This document shows positions 29,443-39,897 of a DNA stretch of 64,000 bases, piece by piece. The translations under genes were made by a program, and so were the position numbers. The stretch comes from Gammaproteobacteria bacterium. Lineage in GTDB: Bacteria > Pseudomonadota > Gammaproteobacteria > Pseudomonadales > Azotimanducaceae. The stretch spans positions 1 to 64,000 of the forward strand of contig NZGG01000001.1 of NCBI GenBank assembly GCA_002690865.1, in the 5' to 3' direction. Position 1 is the stretch's first letter. Each line of letters begins with the position of its first letter. Below the pieces are notes generated by a model. The model was not told where the DNA came from. It saw only the letters and a program-made list of their open reading frames with translations, and did not search any database.

Positions 29443-30609
29443 TCACTCACCCTCGAGCCCGAAGATAGGCTTAACGGTAGACCAATCTTTGCAACTTGGG
29501 CAGCGCCAAGCCATTCTCTTTAGTTGGAAACCACAGGCTTGACATTGATAAGCTGGCTTATCTGCTACTAAGGCCTCCGCGAAGCTTCTTAGGATTGTAA
29601 GGTTCTGCTTCGCGATCCCGCGAGTATTATCGATATGCAGATCAATTAACTGAGTTAGCCCTCGAATGGTTGGATTGCGTTTCAGGTAATCGGCAATATA
29701 TTTAGCCATCGCCTCATCACCCATTTGATCACGTTTCAGTGTTGCCAGAGCAAGAGCAATAGATATTGACGGAATGATCTCGAGACAAGACTCAAGATAT
29801 TGGCATAGTCCATCCATCGGCAAGCCAGCTTTCGAGTAAGCTAATGAAAGTGACTTTAGAGATTCGGGGACGTATACAGTTTCTTGATCTCTAATTCGAG
29901 TAAGAATAGAAATCGCCTCCTGATATTTTCCCTCAGCAAGATCAATTTTACCGTGAACGAGCGTTGCACGGGCATTATTAGCATAATGACCGACAGCCTC
30001 ACTTATGGCGTACCTCGCAGTGTCGAAATTCTTAATCTCCATGGAGGCACAAGCAATCTCACAATAGTAATGAGATATTGCCTTCTCATACTTTTCTGTA
30101 TTGTCGCCATGCGCGAGCTGCTGACCTACAGCAATTGCCTGCTCCCACTCCTTCTCCGTTTCATAGACTTCGAGCATAATCTTACGACTTTGTTCAAGCA
30201 CTTGACCCTTCTCGCCGGATAACTTAACCGATAATTGCTCTGCCCTATCGAGAAGTCCGGCTAAAAGATAATCACGCGCGAGTTCCAATTGAACATTGAG
30301 TATTACTTCCCTTTCCAAACGCGAGTTGGCCAAAATATTTTCATGTACAATTACCGCTTTCTCGAACTCTCCTTGACGACGCATCAACCCGCCCAAGGCC
30401 AAGTGAGTCTCTAATGTATCTGGATTAACCTTAAGTTCCTCTATAAAAGCAGCAACAGCGCGATCAGAGTCTTCGTTCAACAGATGATTGACAGCATCGT
30501 AATAATTTGGCCCCAATATTTCAGATCGTTTAAGTCTTTGGTCACCTCTTAATAACCAACCAATGGCCATAGCAAAGACTACTAATATATATAACAGCCT
30601 ATCATCCAT
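29443..30609 (-). CDS. lapB: LPS assembly protein B (YciM)
   Basis: A 388-residue protein with an N-terminal membrane anchor (about 4-20), a long array of tetratricopeptide repeats, and a C-terminal rubredoxin-type metal site with two CxxC pairs (CQAC and CPSC, near 357-372). In the family LapB sits in the inner membrane facing the cytoplasm and promotes FtsH-mediated degradation of LpxC, balancing LPS synthesis. It follows lapA by 87 bases, the conserved lapA-lapB pairing. All four metal cysteines are present. Confidence 0.94.
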   Translation of the reverse strand: MDDRLLYILVVFAMAIGWLLRGDQRLKRSEILGPNYYDAVNHLLNEDSDRAVAAFIEELKVNPDTLETHLALGGLMRRQGEFEKAVIVHENILANSRLEREVILNVQLELARDYLLAGLLDRAEQLSVKLSGEKGQVLEQSRKIMLEVYETEKEWEQAIAVGQQLAHGDNTEKYEKAISHYYCEIACASMEIKNFDTARYAISEAVGHYANNARATLVHGKIDLAEGKYQEAISILTRIRDQETVYVPESLKSLSLAYSKAGLPMDGLCQYLESCLEIIPSISIALALATLKRDQMGDEAMAKYIADYLKRNPTIRGLTQLIDLHIDNTRGIAKQNLTILRSFAEALVADKPAYQCQACGFQLKRMAWRCPSCKDWSTVKPIFGLEGE

Positions 30610-30696
30610 ATGAGCAGATACTAGTGTAAGCCGAATTAGTCACCTAAATTAAGACTGTTAGTTTATCAGTCTTTTCTTCGACTTTTTTGAGCTTTA

Positions 30697-30996
30697 TCAC
30701 TCAGAGCGAGCGGCCTTGACTTGGTCCAATTCATGCTTGATCACTAAAACCTCTTTGTCTAACTCGCGATACTTTAAACGTGATCGAGCGTTAGAAACTA
30801 GATTTGATATGCTAGCTGTAGCGAACCCAATCACGAAAGCAAGAATGACCCACCAAGATACAGGCAAAGGTGGCGTTGGATAATTTAAGATAGTAATTAC
30901 AACTTCCGCACTATTTTCTGATGCAAGCACCATAGCTAGGAGACATACCAATAATAGAATCAGCCGAAATATCCACTTTTTGATGAAAGCCATCAT
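30697..30996 (-). CDS. lapA: LPS assembly protein A (DUF1049)
   Basis: A 99-residue inner-membrane protein with two hydrophobic segments (about 8-24 and 46-64) and a C-terminal basic coiled-coil-like tail (SRLKYRELDKEVLVIKHEL), the LapA/YciS pattern. It cooperates with LapB in LPS homeostasis. It lies between ihfB (62 bases upstream) and lapB on the same strand. The tandem ATG codons at the 5' end leave the start uncertain by one residue. Confidence 0.88.
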   Translation of the reverse strand: MMAFIKKWIFRLILLLVCLLAMVLASENSAEVVITILNYPTPPLPVSWWVILAFVIGFATASISNLVSNARSRLKYRELDKEVLVIKHELDQVKAARSE

Positions 30997-31058
30997 CCAA
31001 TTAAAGCACCTAATATCTTAGAACTTAAGCTGTCTATGCCTAAACATCCGAAGAATTA

Positions 31059-31373
31059 CTATGTCAAGCTGCTAGCAGCCAATCCCAAGTTCACTCGCTC
31101 TCGCAATTCTTTACCCGGTTTGAAATGAGGCACATATTTACCAACCAGATTAACTTCCTCACCCGTCTTCGGATTACGTCCTATGCGCGCAGCCCTGTAG
31201 TTAAGTGAAAAACTACCAAATCCTCGAATTTCAATGCGTTCTCCCTCGGCAAGAGCATCAGACATGTGATCTAGCATGGTTTTCACCGCTAGTTCTACGT
31301 CTTTCGACGATAACTGGTTCTGAACAGCAGCTATTTTCTCAATGAGCTCAGATTTAGTCATCGCTTTAGACAC
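31059..31373 (-). CDS. ihfB: Integration host factor subunit beta
   Basis: A 104-residue HU/IHF protein with the beta-subunit start [11 protein letters not shown], the core [17 protein letters not shown] and the DNA-contacting [26 protein letters not shown] arm. It pairs with IhfA, encoded at about 18.1 kb. An ATG four codons into the frame (31361) would give the classical MTKSELI start. It begins 11 bases after rpsA, the conserved rpsA-ihfB pair. No deletion or unusual residue is seen. Confidence 0.97.
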   Translation of the reverse strand: MSKAMTKSELIEKIAAVQNQLSSKDVELAVKTMLDHMSDALAEGERIEIRGFGSFSLNYRAARIGRNPKTGEEVNLVGKYVPHFKPGKELRERVNLGLAASSLT

Positions 31374-31384
31374 ATATTACAGTT

Positions 31385-33103
31385 CTAGGCATCATCTGAT
31401 CGTTGATCGAGAGATTCATCTTGCGTATCCATATCTGCGTCCATCTTTTGTTTTATAAGGTCTCCTAGAGTAGTAGGGCTTACATCGGCTTCTTTCTCTC
31501 GATGTTCCTTTATTGCCTCCTCCTCTTCTTGCATATCTTTAGCCTTAATTGAGACAGCAATCGCTCGGCTTTTTCGATCTACACTTATTATCTTAACTTC
31601 CACTTCATCATCAACGGATATAGCATTTCGCGCATCTTCAACTCGGTCGAAGCTAATCTCGGAAGCTTTGAGGACTGCTTCAACCTCATCGGTAAGACTT
31701 ATAATAGCCTGCTTAACATCAACCTCCTTAACCTTGCCATTTACAACCGAACCTCTATCATTTTCAACAAGATAATTACTGAAAGGGTCGTCTCCCAAAT
31801 GTTTCAAGCCTAATGAGATTCTTTCTCGCTCCGCATCAATAGATAGGATAATGGTCTCTATTTCATCACCCTTCGTAAACCGACGCACTGCTTGTTCACC
31901 TGTTTCGTTCCAAGAAATATCTGACAAGTGCACAAGACCATCGATGTTTCCATCTAAGCCAATAAATATACCGAAGTCCGTAATCGACTTAATATAGCCT
32001 TTGATATGGTCTCCTTTTGCATGAAGACCAGCAAAAGCCTCCCAAGGGTTTCCTTGGCACTGTTTTATACCAAGAGAAATACGGCGGCGCTCCTCGTCAA
32101 TATCTAGGACCATTACCTCGACCTCGTCACCGACCTGCACCACTTTCGAAGGATGAATATTCCGATTAGTCCAGTCCATTTCAGATACGTGGACCAACCC
32201 CTCAACACCTTCCTCAAGTTCAGCAAAACATCCGTAATCAGTAAGATTTGTAACCCGAGCGATAGTGCGAGTCGTTTCAGGGTAACGCTGTGTGATAGCA
32301 ACCCAGGGATCTTCTCCCAACTGTTTTAACCCGAGTGAGACGCGATTACGCTCTCTATCAAACTTAAGCACTTTGACGAGTATCTCATCACCTACTGCGA
32401 CGATCTCCCCAGGATGCTTAATTCTCTTCCATGCCATGTCTGTAATATGCAGCAGACCATCAACACCACCAAGATCTACAAATGCACCGTAATCAGTAAG
32501 GTTCTTAACAATACCTTTTACTTCCTGCCCTTCTTGTAAATTTTCGAGTAGTGCCTCGCGCTCAGCGCTATTCTCTTGCTCCAGAACTGCACGACGGGAA
32601 ACCACTACATTATTTCTTTTCTGGTCAAGTTTAATAACCTTAAATTCTAGCTCTCGTCCCTCCAATTGCTCGTTCTCACGCAATGGTCGCACATCGACTA
32701 AGGAACCAGGTAAAAATGCCCTAACGTCACGAATTTCTACTGTAAATCCACCCTTAACTCGGCCACTTATTAAACCTGTTATAACTTCCTGAGACCCATA
32801 AACTTGTTCCAGATGGTCCCAAGACTCAGCCCGCTTAGCTTTCTCTCGTGAAAGTCTTGTCTCACCAAATCCATCATCCACCGCATCCATCGAGACTTTA
32901 ACGGTATCTCCAATTTTGACATCAACGTCTCCACTTTCATTAAGAAACTGGGACCTTGGAATCACTCCTTCGGATTTCAAACCCGCATGGACGGTGATCC
33001 ATTCATTATCAATATCAACCACGACTCCAGTTATTATGGAACCAGACTGCATATCGATTGTTTTCAAACTTTCTTCAAATAACTCCGCAAAACTTTCGCT
33101 CAT
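31385..33103 (-). CDS. rpsA: 30S ribosomal protein S1
   Basis: A 572-residue S1 with six tandem S1/OB-fold domains, beginning [17 protein letters not shown]. The repeats contain recurring G-x-V-x-x-x-x-x-[YF]-G-x-F/VHxS patterns, for example [19 protein letters not shown]1 brings mRNA to the 30S subunit and matters most for mRNAs with weak ribosome-binding sites. I start at the ATG at 33103, where homology begins and GGGAAG lies upstream; an upstream start at 33175 adds 24 unrelated residues. It lies between cmk and ihfB, as usual. Confidence 0.97.
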   Translation of the reverse strand: MSESFAELFEESLKTIDMQSGSIITGVVVDIDNEWITVHAGLKSEGVIPRSQFLNESGDVDVKIGDTVKVSMDAVDDGFGETRLSREKAKRAESWDHLEQVYGSQEVITGLISGRVKGGFTVEIRDVRAFLPGSLVDVRPLRENEQLEGRELEFKVIKLDQKRNNVVVSRRAVLEQENSAEREALLENLQEGQEVKGIVKNLTDYGAFVDLGGVDGLLHITDMAWKRIKHPGEIVAVGDEILVKVLKFDRERNRVSLGLKQLGEDPWVAITQRYPETTRTIARVTNLTDYGCFAELEEGVEGLVHVSEMDWTNRNIHPSKVVQVGDEVEVMVLDIDEERRRISLGIKQCQGNPWEAFAGLHAKGDHIKGYIKSITDFGIFIGLDGNIDGLVHLSDISWNETGEQAVRRFTKGDEIETIILSIDAERERISLGLKHLGDDPFSNYLVENDRGSVVNGKVKEVDVKQAIISLTDEVEAVLKASEISFDRVEDARNAISVDDEVEVKIISVDRKSRAIAVSIKAKDMQEEEEAIKEHREKEADVSPTTLGDLIKQKMDADMDTQDESLDQRSDDA

Positions 33104-33200
33104 AGCTATATATCTTCCCAAAATTTCAAACCACCTCCAACCAAGATGGGTCCAATTGATTTTGACGTCAACCAAAATTCGATAGCCGTTGGCTCTGGTA

Positions 33201-33887
33201 TTAGTCCAGTCTTTCTTCTACGACAGCAAGCACTCGATAGAAAACTTGATCTATCGTCATGGCTGAACTGTCAATAATCACTGCGTCCGTAGAGGGCTCC
33301 AGCGGGGCAATTTCACGACCCATATCCCTCTTATCTCTTTCATGGATACTCAAGGAAAGGGCCGAGAGGGTAACATCAATACCCTTATCTTTCAACTGCT
33401 TATAGCGCCTTTCGGCTCTAGCTTCGGGACTTGCAGTAAGGAATATTTTAACTTCGGCTTCCTGAAATACGACAGTTCCCATATCTCTTCCATCTGCAAC
33501 CAAACCAGGCGGTTGCTTGAAAGAACGCTGTAAACCCCTGATAGCGTCACGTAACTCACCGATAGTGGCTATCTTTGATGCGTCTACACCAGCCTCATCG
33601 GCGCGCAATTCTCTAGTAACATCCTCGTTTGCAAGTCTTATGGACAAAGGGTTTTCCGGATCTCCAGTACCAAAGAAGCTAATATCTAGCCCTTGAGCTA
33701 ACTTTACGAGCTTAGGTCGGTTGCCAAAATCTACGCCCTCTCTACGAGCGGCAAGTCCAATCAGCCGATAGAGCGCACCACTATCAAGAATATTATAACC
33801 CTGAAACATGGCGAGTCTCTGGGTAATAACACCTTTCCCAGCCCCACTAGGCCCATCAATTGCTATAACAGGAATCGGCTTAGCCAA
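33201..33887 (-). CDS. cmk: Cytidylate kinase
   Basis: A 228-residue nucleoside monophosphate kinase with P-loop GPSGAGKGV (13-21), LDSGALYR, and the [10 protein letters not shown] segment typical of bacterial CMP kinase. It phosphorylates CMP and dCMP using ATP. It directly follows tyrA and precedes rpsA. In Pseudomonas an aroA domain comes between tyrA and cmk, but here the tyrA stop and cmk ATG are only 14 bases apart. Full length. Confidence 0.96.
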   Translation of the reverse strand: MAKPIPVIAIDGPSGAGKGVITQRLAMFQGYNILDSGALYRLIGLAARREGVDFGNRPKLVKLAQGLDISFFGTGDPENPLSIRLANEDVTRELRADEAGVDASKIATIGELRDAIRGLQRSFKQPPGLVADGRDMGTVVFQEAEVKIFLTASPEARAERRYKQLKDKGIDVTLSALSLSIHERDKRDMGREIAPLEPSTDAVIIDSSAMTIDQVFYRVLAVVEERLD

Positions 33888-33901
33888 ACTCTATTACCCC
33901 A

Positions 33902-34765
33902 CTAAGAATCATACTCTTTGGTCTGTTCAAGATAGTAATTTCGAGCATGCCTTGCTCGTGTGAATACCTGTTCCATCCCGTCCGAATCGCCGTCCCGAAT
34001 CATTTTTCTAAGATCAGATATTTCCCCAAGGAAGCGATCTAGCACCCCTATTAACTCCGGAGCATTGGCTTGAAAGATATCCCGCCAAATCACTGGGTCT
34101 GAAGCAGCAATTCGAGAAAAGTCTCTAAATCCACCCGCTGCAAACTTCAAGACCTCCATGGTATCACCCCGCGAAGAGACGGTTTCAATTAGCGCATAAG
34201 CCAACAAGTGTGGCAAATGACTGGTTTGCGCAAGAATACTATCGTGACCTTTTACACTCATTTCAATAACGCTTGCGCCGAGAGACTTCCACAGACTACA
34301 AACTGAGTTTGTTGCATTTTTATCAGTAAATTCTAATGGTGTTAGTATAACTTTATGGTTTTCAAAAAGGTCCGGGTTAGCAGCGCCAAACCCTTGTTTC
34401 TCCGAGCCAGCAATAGGGTGTCCTGGAACAAGCTTCGCAGGAACCTTACCGTAAGCCAACTTGCTTGCTTCAATAATCGGAGCCTTGACGCTCCCCACGT
34501 CAGTAATTAGTGTATTGAATGGAATTTGCTCTAGGATACTTTGAGTGCCCAATACTGGAACAGATATTATTACAAGATCCACTCCTGTAGCAGCTTCGAT
34601 TATTGAAGACGCAACACTATCAATAATTCCTTCGCCAAGCGCTGATGCCAAACTAGAGGAATTTATATCATATGCAACGATATGCTCAGCCAAATTGCGC
34701 CGCCGCAAACCAGACGCGATAGAACCACCAATCAATCCAAGACCAATAATCCCTATCCGCTTCAT
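33902..34765 (-). CDS. tyrA: Prephenate dehydrogenase
   Basis: A 287-residue NAD-dependent prephenate dehydrogenase with the Rossmann loop GLGLIGGS (7-14), DVGSVK, the active-site histidine stretch VPGHPIAGSEKQGFGAA, and the helical C-terminal dimer domain with TSHLPHLLAYAL. It converts prephenate to 4-hydroxyphenylpyruvate in tyrosine synthesis. In related Pseudomonas it is fused to AroA (EPSP synthase); here it ends cleanly and no aroA follows. It starts four bases after the hisC stop. Confidence 0.93.
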   Translation of the reverse strand: MKRIGIIGLGLIGGSIASGLRRRNLAEHIVAYDINSSSLASALGEGIIDSVASSIIEAATGVDLVIISVPVLGTQSILEQIPFNTLITDVGSVKAPIIEASKLAYGKVPAKLVPGHPIAGSEKQGFGAANPDLFENHKVILTPLEFTDKNATNSVCSLWKSLGASVIEMSVKGHDSILAQTSHLPHLLAYALIETVSSRGDTMEVLKFAAGGFRDFSRIAASDPVIWRDIFQANAPELIGVLDRFLGEISDLRKMIRDGDSDGMEQVFTRARHARNYYLEQTKEYDS

Positions 34766-34769
34766 TTAA

Positions 34770-35867
34770 CTAAACTACTAATTTCTTTAGTGCATTAATG
34801 AACCGCTCGTTCTCTGTCGCAAGGCCCGTCGTGACTCGCAAGTGATTCGGTAATCCATAAACACCAATAGGCCGAACAATAACACCCATCCTTAATAGTC
34901 TCTCATATACTGACATCACATCCCTCTCCAAATCGATCGTAAGGAAGTTAGCCACTGATGGAATATACGACACCCCCATTTCATTACAGCTCTCCATAAA
35001 ATACTCGAGGCCTGAGCAATTCAGATCAACAGATTTCTGCACGTGTGTTTGATCATCTAACGCAGCACAGGCGGCGACTAAGGACATAGAGTTAACATTG
35101 AATGGCTGTCTAACTCGATTTAATAAATCAGCAATATCGGGATGACTAACGGCGTATCCAATCCGCAGCGCAGCCAGACCATAAACTTTAGAAAAAGTGC
35201 GAGTTACAATTAGATTAGGAAATTTTTTCACTAACCCGATCCCATCAGGGTACCCGACTTCATCCACATATTCGAAATAAGCCTCATCTAAGACGACAAG
35301 CACATCCTCGGGAATATTTTCTAGAAATTCGATAAGTTCCGCCTCTGAAACCCACGTTCCCGTAGGATTATTAGGATTAGCTATAAACACCATTCGTGTT
35401 TCGCTCTGGATAGATTTCAATGTGGCCCTGAGATCTTGCCTGTAGTTCTTTGCAGGTATGACAGTCAGCTTAGCTCCTACAGCTTTAGTCACAAGCGGAT
35501 ACACCACAAAAGAATGTTGCGACACTATGGCCTCATTACTAGGTTGTAGGAAAACTCTCCCAAGTAGCTCCAGCACATCATTAGATCCATTACCCACGGT
35601 GATCATTTCGGTAGACACACCAAGAAACTTCGCTAATCGATTTTTCAACTCATAAGCACTTCCATCAGGGTAACGTGCCAACTGCGAAAAGGCAGCTTGG
35701 AGAAGTTCTCTTACTGACTCACTCGCCCCTAGAGGATTTTCATTACTGGCCAGCTTGACCGCATCGATAAGCCCCAATTCACGTTCTAATTCTTCTATTG
35801 GCTTTCCTGGCTGATAGGGCTGAAGCCCTTTAATTCCTGGCAAAGCCAAACCAATAAAGTCTGTCAT
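34770..35867 (-). CDS. hisC: Histidinol-phosphate / aromatic aminotransferase
   Basis: A 365-residue fold-type I aminotransferase with ASNENPLG, PNNPTGT, DEAYFEY and the PLP-lysine stretch TFSKVYGLAALRIGYA. By position between pheA and tyrA it is the HisC2-type enzyme, able to transaminate phenylpyruvate and 4-hydroxyphenylpyruvate as well as imidazole acetol phosphate. It begins 20 bases after pheA, so the aromatic cluster is one operon. Whether a second hisC exists in a histidine operon is not visible. Confidence 0.93.
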   Translation of the reverse strand: MTDFIGLALPGIKGLQPYQPGKPIEELERELGLIDAVKLASNENPLGASESVRELLQAAFSQLARYPDGSAYELKNRLAKFLGVSTEMITVGNGSNDVLELLGRVFLQPSNEAIVSQHSFVVYPLVTKAVGAKLTVIPAKNYRQDLRATLKSIQSETRMVFIANPNNPTGTWVSEAELIEFLENIPEDVLVVLDEAYFEYVDEVGYPDGIGLVKKFPNLIVTRTFSKVYGLAALRIGYAVSHPDIADLLNRVRQPFNVNSMSLVAACAALDDQTHVQKSVDLNCSGLEYFMESCNEMGVSYIPSVANFLTIDLERDVMSVYERLLRMGVIVRPIGVYGLPNHLRVTTGLATENERFINALKKLVV

Positions 35868-35887
35868 AATCGCTATGGTAGTCCTAA

Positions 35888-36988
35888 TTAAGTGGTCAAT
35901 GCTTTGGGATAGCTACCAAGTATTTTCACTTCCAAAGCATCTTTATCGATGTCATTTAATACCTCAATAACGGCCGGATCATCCCTATGTCCCTCAAAAT
36001 CTATAAAGAAAACATACGACCAAACACCTACACGCGAGGGCCGAGTTTCGATAGAGGTTAAGGACACACCATTTCGGTGAAAAGGCCCAAGGAGCTTATA
36101 TAAGGCGCCAGGCTCATTCTTAGTCGAGACCATGATAGAGGTCTTATCAGTACCACTCGCACCTACATTCTCTCGACCAATGATAATGAAACGCGTGGTG
36201 TTATCGGTAAAATCTTCGATACTACTAGACAATATCTGAAGATTATAGATATCAGCGCATACGTCCGGTGCGATAGCAGCAGCCCCTTTCTCATCGACAA
36301 TACGCCTAGCTGCCTCGCCGTTGCTTGTAACGGCAATTTTTGGGACTTCAGGGAAATTACTATCTAACCAACGCCTACATTGCCCAAGAGTTTGTTGATG
36401 CGCGTAAATTTTCTCTATTCCTAAATCACAATAACGTTCAGTCACCATAAGATTATGATTTACACGCAACTCCACCTCTCCGCAGATCTTAAGCTTTGAC
36501 TCAAGGAAGTTATCCAAAGTATGGCTAACGAAACCTTCAGTTGAATTTTCGACAGGTACAACGCCATAATTGCAAGATTCAGATTCCACCTCTCGAAAAA
36601 CTTCATCCTGAGTAGCCATTGGTAATCCTAGGACTGAATCTCCAAAGTTCTTTCTACTAGCGATATGAGTGAAGGTGCCCTCTGGCCCTAAATAGGCAAT
36701 TTTAAGTGGTTGCTCCAAGGCCAGACAAGCAGACATTATCTGCCGAAATATTTGACTCACCTTCTCACCTGTTAACGGACCACTATTACGCTCTACCAAA
36801 TGACGCAATACCTTTGCTTCTCTTTCAGGACGATAAAAAACAGGTTCTTCTTCTACTGATTCTATCTGCTTCACTTTTGCAATGTCTTGTGCGCACTGGG
36901 CTCTCTCATTCAATAACTGAAGTAATCTTTCATCTAAAGAATCAATACGCTCACGAAGCTCTTCTAGTCCTAATTCTTTATTTATCAC
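35888..36988 (-). CDS. pheA: Chorismate mutase / prephenate dehydratase (P-protein)
   Basis: A 366-residue bifunctional enzyme. Residues 5-90 are an AroQ-type helical chorismate mutase (LRERIDSLDERLLQLLNERAQ). About 95-275 is prephenate dehydratase, with AYLGPEGTFTHIA and DNTTRFIIIG. A C-terminal ACT domain carries the ESRP-like SIETRPSR motif for feedback inhibition by phenylalanine. It starts 37 bases after the gyrA stop. In Pseudomonas serC lies between gyrA and pheA, but there is no space for it here. Length normal. Confidence 0.95.
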   Translation of the reverse strand: MINKELGLEELRERIDSLDERLLQLLNERAQCAQDIAKVKQIESVEEEPVFYRPEREAKVLRHLVERNSGPLTGEKVSQIFRQIMSACLALEQPLKIAYLGPEGTFTHIASRKNFGDSVLGLPMATQDEVFREVESESCNYGVVPVENSTEGFVSHTLDNFLESKLKICGEVELRVNHNLMVTERYCDLGIEKIYAHQQTLGQCRRWLDSNFPEVPKIAVTSNGEAARRIVDEKGAAAIAPDVCADIYNLQILSSSIEDFTDNTTRFIIIGRENVGASGTDKTSIMVSTKNEPGALYKLLGPFHRNGVSLTSIETRPSRVGVWSYVFFIDFEGHRDDPAVIEVLNDIDKDALEVKILGSYPKALTT

Positions 36989-37025
36989 TCTTTATCGCAG
37001 CCACATAATTACTTGATGAAAAACA

Positions 37026-39575
37026 CTAACCCTCACTCTCGTCTTGCTTAGGTTCATGCACCTGAGCCATACCTACTAAATATTCGTCGTTAGACAGGTT
37101 AATCAACCGCACCCCTTGTGTATTTCTCCCCTGAAGCGAAACATCCTCCGCACGTATTCGCACCAAAGTGCCTCTATCGCTTATAAAGATTGCCTCATCC
37201 CCATCGAACACCTGAGTGGCCGCAACAACTTCACCATTTCGCGCAGACATTTTCATACCAATCATGCCCTGCCCTCCTCGACCAATCACAGAAAAATCAC
37301 CGAAGTTACTTCTTTTTCCAAATCCATTTCGGCTAGAAATCAAAATTTTGCCGTCCTCATCCGGTATCATCAAAGAAATTACTTTTTGTTTGGAGGGTAA
37401 CTTAATGCCTCGGACCCCTCTAGCTGTGCGCCCCATCGCTCTAACATCTGACTCTTTGAAACGGATTACTTTTCCGTGACTGCCAAAAAGCATCACGTCT
37501 TTTGTACCATCAGTAATTGCAGCACCAATCAGTGTATTATCATTCTCTAATTCAATAGCAATTAGGCCAGTACTTCGTTTTCGCGAAAACTCCATCAAAG
37601 GAGTCTTTTTTACTGTTCCATTAGAAGTTGCCATAAAGATGTACTTATCATCTCGATACTCATCAAGAGGTAGCATAGCTGTGATACGCTCTAAATCATC
37701 TAGTGGTAAAATATTTACTAACGGTCTCCCCCGGGCAGCCCTTCCTGAAGGAGGGATTTGAAATACTCGCAACCAAAAGACCTTGCCGAGATTCGTAAAA
37801 CACAAGATAGTATCATGGGTATTAGCTACCATCAGCCTTTCGATAAAATCCTCATCCTTCAGCGAACTGGCCATCTTGCCGCGACCGCCCCGTCGCTGCG
37901 CTCGATAAGTATCAATAGGTTGAGTCTTCGCGTAGCCGCCCTTCGAAAGAGTCACAACCATGTCCTGCTCCTGGATAAGATCCTCCATAGTAAGATCTTC
38001 CTGAGACTCAATGATCTCTGTCAAACGATCATCACCATAGTCATCACGTACAACCAATAACTCGTCTCTTACGACCTGCATTAAGTTTTCAGGATTTCCT
38101 AAAATATTTAATAGCTGTTCGATCGCATTTATTATCTCCGCATACTCCTCTAGCAGCCGATCCTGTTGCATACTAGTTAAGCTATTAAGCCGCATATCTA
38201 AGATGGCCTGCGCCTGGTCTTCTGTTAGTTTATAGACTCCACCATCTTGCAAACCATAACGACTATCCAATCCTTCCGGTTTTGCGGCATTAGGTCCAGC
38301 ACGCTTCAGCATTGTCACGACACTTTCCGAAGGCCAAGCTTGATGCACTAACCTCTCTTTAGCCATGGCAGTTGACTCAGAGGTCTTGATAAGCTGAATA
38401 ACAGGATCGATATTCGTCAATGCGACCACCAATCCCTCAAGGGTGTGTCCTCGTGCGCGCACTCGTCTTAACTCAAATATTGATCGCCTTGTTACTACCT
38501 CTCGACGATGCAAGATAAACGCCTCAAGCACCTGTTTGAGGTTCAGTATCTTCGGCTCATTCTCCACTAATGCTACAATATTTATCCCAAAGGCACTTTG
38601 TAATTGAGTTTGCGCATAAAGATTATTCAATATGACTTCGCCAACCTCTCCTCGCCGCAACTCAATCACAATGCGAGTATCTTTCGCAGACTCATCCCGC
38701 AGCTCACTGATACCATCAATCTTTTTATCTTTGACGAGCTCAGCAATTCTCTCTATCAACCTGGCACGGTTGACCTGGAAAGGAATTTCCTTGACTACAA
38801 TCGTCTCTCTACCCGTTTTTTCATTTATCTCGATTTCGCACCGGGAACGTATAAAAATTCGGCCCCGTCCAGTGCGATAAGCCTGAACAATTCCTGCTCG
38901 ACCATTAATAATTGCTCCTGTTGGAAAATCTGGTCCCTTGACGAATTGCATGAGCTGATCAACATCAAGATTTGAATCATCTATCAAGGCAACACATGCA
39001 TTGATAACTTCTGTAAGATTGTGCGGCGGGATATTCGTGGCCATTCCCACTGCGATACCTGTCGATCCATTCACCAAAAGGTTAGGTACTCTAGAAGGGA
39101 GAACCTCCGGCATAGTCAGCGTAGCATCGTAATTCTCTACGAAGTTAACTGTCTCTTTATCAAGATCCGAAAGAATTTCCTGTGCGATTTTTTGCATTCT
39201 CACTTCGGTATAACGCTGCGCCGCCGCACTATCTCCATCAAGAGAACCAAAATTACCTTGCCCATCAATTAACGGATACCGCATATTAAAGTCCTGCGCC
39301 ATCCGAACAATTGTGTCGTAGGCTGCATTATCCCCATGCGGATGATACTTACCGATTATATCTCCAACAACGCGCGCGGATTTCAAAGTCGGGCGATTGT
39401 ATATATTGTTGAGTTCGCTCATAGCGAACAGAACGCGCCTATGAACTGGCTTGAGCCCATCCCGCACATCTGGCAATGCTCGAGAAACAATGACACTCAT
39501 GGCATATTCCATGAACGAATCTCGAAGCTCATCCTCAATATTGATATCGGCTATATCGCCATCAAACTCAGACAT
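37026..39575 (-). CDS. gyrA: DNA gyrase subunit A, Asn at quinolone position 83
   Basis: An 849-residue type II topoisomerase subunit. The breakage-reunion domain has the catalytic tyrosine in [11 protein letters not shown], and the C-terminal beta-pinwheel includes the GyrA-box-like QRRGGRGK. With GyrB it introduces negative supercoils. Numbering up to residue 87 matches E. coli without gaps. The quinolone-contact loop reads HGDNAAYD, so residue 83 is Asn rather than Ser, while Asp87 is kept. A short inverted repeat lies just upstream of the ATG and an extended -10 promoter candidate is about 150 bases upstream. Confidence 0.97.
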   Translation of the reverse strand: MSEFDGDIADINIEDELRDSFMEYAMSVIVSRALPDVRDGLKPVHRRVLFAMSELNNIYNRPTLKSARVVGDIIGKYHPHGDNAAYDTIVRMAQDFNMRYPLIDGQGNFGSLDGDSAAAQRYTEVRMQKIAQEILSDLDKETVNFVENYDATLTMPEVLPSRVPNLLVNGSTGIAVGMATNIPPHNLTEVINACVALIDDSNLDVDQLMQFVKGPDFPTGAIINGRAGIVQAYRTGRGRIFIRSRCEIEINEKTGRETIVVKEIPFQVNRARLIERIAELVKDKKIDGISELRDESAKDTRIVIELRRGEVGEVILNNLYAQTQLQSAFGINIVALVENEPKILNLKQVLEAFILHRREVVTRRSIFELRRVRARGHTLEGLVVALTNIDPVIQLIKTSESTAMAKERLVHQAWPSESVVTMLKRAGPNAAKPEGLDSRYGLQDGGVYKLTEDQAQAILDMRLNSLTSMQQDRLLEEYAEIINAIEQLLNILGNPENLMQVVRDELLVVRDDYGDDRLTEIIESQEDLTMEDLIQEQDMVVTLSKGGYAKTQPIDTYRAQRRGGRGKMASSLKDEDFIERLMVANTHDTILCFTNLGKVFWLRVFQIPPSGRAARGRPLVNILPLDDLERITAMLPLDEYRDDKYIFMATSNGTVKKTPLMEFSRKRSTGLIAIELENDNTLIGAAITDGTKDVMLFGSHGKVIRFKESDVRAMGRTARGVRGIKLPSKQKVISLMIPDEDGKILISSRNGFGKRSNFGDFSVIGRGGQGMIGMKMSARNGEVVAATQVFDGDEAIFISDRGTLVRIRAEDVSLQGRNTQGVRLINLSNDEYLVGMAQVHEPKQDESEG

Positions 39576-39599
39576 TTCCCCTCGTTTACTTTTCTTTTA

Positions 39600-39625
39600 A
39601 GGTGATTAAATGATGACCATCACCT
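39600..39625. repeat. Inverted repeat upstream of gyrA
   Basis: Perfect 7-bp arms AGGTGAT and ATCACCT separated by 12 bases, 25 bases upstream of the gyrA ATG and so probably in its mRNA leader. It could be an operator or a leader hairpin. The rest of the 322-base gap between gyrA and the divergent deaminase gene is AT-rich and holds no gene I can support. Confidence 0.35.
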
Positions 39626-39723
39626 ATCGCGATCATGCGACACCCTAGCAAGGATGGTCCCAAATTTATTACTCGTTTGAACTTTGCGAAAGCAGCTTTG
39701 CAAACCAAATGTTACAAAGTGAA

Positions 39724-39732
39724 AGTATATCA
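39724..39732 (-). promoter_or_regulatory. Candidate extended -10 promoter for gyrA
   Basis: The minus strand reads TGATATACT, an extended -10 (TGN plus TATACT, five of six consensus bases). It is about 150 bases upstream of gyrA. The -35 region is poor, which extended -10 promoters tolerate. Confidence 0.35.
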
Positions 39733-39857
39733 CAAGCGACAAAGTAAACCCACCACTAGGAACGATCTTCTAAATCTATAACTAATTGATTTATATTTAG
39801 TTTATACATATGAGCCTCCATATATCTACTTCCGAAAAGTAAAATAGCGTGCTCGTG

Positions 39858-39863
39858 TATAAT
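39858..39863 (+). promoter_or_regulatory. Candidate -10 element for the mtaD-like/ubiG operon
   Basis: A perfect TATAAT lies 34 bases before the ATG of the amidohydrolase gene. The -35 region about 17 bases upstream (TTCCGA) is weak. Position and hexamer make it the best promoter in this gap. Confidence 0.4.
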
Positions 39864-39897
39864 TAAGGGGAAGCGCATCCCGAGGATTAATCATAAG

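Noticed and set aside
33104..33175. 24-residue N-terminal extension of ribosomal protein S1
   Set aside because: The extension has no similarity to S1, and the ATG at 33103 matches the family start with a ribosome-binding site.
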